From Bacteroidales bacterium (GTDB taxonomy: Bacteria; Bacteroidota; Bacteroidia; Bacteroidales; UBA7960): a DNA stretch of 6,326 nucleotides. This document shows positions 5,795 to 6,326 of this stretch, piece after piece. The position numbers and the translations under genes were made by a program. The notes beneath the pieces were generated by a model that searched no databases, was not told where the DNA came from, and saw nothing but the letters and a program-made list of their open reading frames with translations. Numbering within the stretch: the first letter of the stretch is position 1; each line of letters starts with the position of its first letter. The DNA lies in NCBI GenBank assembly GCA_007132865.1, contig SLNU01000235.1, forward strand, positions 1-6,326, given 5' to 3'.

Positions 5795-6326
5795 AGATTC
5801 TCCCGGGTGGAAAACACTTCCTCCGCAGTGGTCTTTCAGGCTTCCGGTAACCGTTGCCAGGCAGTTGTTGCGTCCCAGCATACGCAGCACGCCAAGAAAT
5901 GCAAATACCAGGGCTTCTTTGAAATCGATTGTCAGGGGGTCGGGGATATGCAGGTCAGATCCTCCCGGGAGGCGGTCCAAGATGCGCTGTATCAGGTAAG
6001 TGTTGTGCGTCCCGCCCCCGGTGACCAGGATTCGGCCTGTTTCCCCGGCAGGGATGGCGCGTGAGACCATGATGGATACATGCTCCACCCAGGTGCTCAA
6101 TAGGTCCTGTAGTGGTAGCCTGCTTTGGTTCAGCAAGGGCATGACATGCTCATCAACCCATTCCCCGCCCAGGCTTTTCGGACCGGTTTGGGAATAAAAC
6201 GCAAGTTGGTTCAGCTTCTCAAGCAGGGGAAGGTCTATTTTTCCGCTTTTGGCGATGGTCCCTCCGGGATCATATCCGCGTTCGATCCCATCGGCAATAT
6301 TGCCGTCTGCAACGCTGCCATCTGCA
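5783..6326 (-). CDS. anmK: Anhydro-N-acetylmuramic acid kinase, N-terminal part outside window
   Basis: The frame is open from the window edge to TAA at 5783-5785 and gives the C-terminal 180 or so residues; the ATG at 6142 is internal. Recognisable AnmK segments in order are N-I-A-D-G-I-E-R-G-Y-D-P-G-G-T, P-K-S-L-G-G-E-W-V, I-L-V-T-G-G-G-T-H-N-T-Y-L-I and I-D-F-K-E-A-L-V-F-A-F-L-G-V-L-R, followed by N-C-L-A-T-V-T-G. AnmK is a cytoplasmic ASKHA-fold kinase. It phosphorylates and opens 1,6-anhydro-N-acetylmuramic acid from peptidoglycan turnover, giving MurNAc-6-phosphate for recycling. The C-terminal motifs (G-G-G and the D-F-K-E-A-L helix) are intact. It is on the same strand as the symporter and 42 nt upstream of it, but its role is unrelated, and a promoter sits in its 3' end. 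The PKSLG-EWV wording is like Bacteroidota homologues. Confidence 0.93.
   Translation of the reverse strand, partial: ADGSVADGNIADGIERGYDPGGTIAKSGKIDLPLLEKLNQLAFYSQTGPKSLGGEWVDEHVMPLLNQSRLPLQDLLSTWVEHVSIMVSRAIPAGETGRILVTGGGTHNTYLIQRILDRLPGGSDLHIPDPLTIDFKEALVFAFLGVLRMLGRNNCLATVTGSLKDHCGGSVFHPGESFAY

Noticed and set aside
5282..6064. A 260-codon plus-strand open frame spanning the symporter start and anmK end
   Set aside because: It is antisense to two well-recognised genes and crosses their promoter. Its translation is rich in Gly, His, Gln and Cys with no recognisable fold, as expected for a shadow frame.

Overview
The window looks like a chromosomal segment of an anaerobic or facultatively anaerobic member of the Bacteroidota with moderate GC content. 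Three things point this way: a near-perfect Bacteroidota-type promoter (TTTG, 19 nt, TATTTTTG) ahead of the transporter gene, no Shine-Dalgarno sequence at the first two genes of the cluster, and a Bacteroidota-like flavour in the flanking AnmK and SirB1-type proteins. The lineage call is inference, because no rRNA or marker gene is present.

Layout. At the left edge is the 3' part of a plus-strand gene for a SirB1/transglutaminase-core-2 family protein (1-528). A 68-nt convergent gap follows (529-596) and holds a nested inverted repeat. Everything to the right is on the minus strand. Read in the direction of transcription from the right edge, the order is: the 3' part of anmK (anhydro-N-acetylmuramic acid kinase, 6326-5783); a promoter; a sodium:solute symporter (5740-4292); a 104-nt gap with a 19-nt tandem repeat; a family III (CaiB/BaiF) CoA-transferase (4187-2925); the alpha subunit of a 2-oxoacid:ferredoxin oxidoreductase (2983-1865); and a fused beta-gamma subunit of the same enzyme (1868-597). 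The last three genes overlap one another (59 nt and 4 nt), so they are almost certainly co-transcribed and translationally coupled. The symporter probably heads the same transcript.

How the genes may work together. The symporter would import an organic acid with Na+. The CoA-transferase would move CoA between an acyl-CoA and a free acid. The oxidoreductase interconverts a 2-oxoacid plus CoA with an acyl-CoA, CO2 and reduced ferredoxin. Two readings fit. One is oxidative: uptake and catabolism of a 2-oxo or hydroxy acid. The other is reductive: uptake of a short-chain, branched or aryl carboxylate, its activation to the CoA thioester, and reductive carboxylation to a 2-oxoacid for amino-acid synthesis. 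The sequence does not identify the substrate or the direction. The most notable non-coding structures are the 19-nt tandem repeat, whose degenerate last unit runs into the CoA-transferase start codon, and the nested hairpin between the convergent genes.
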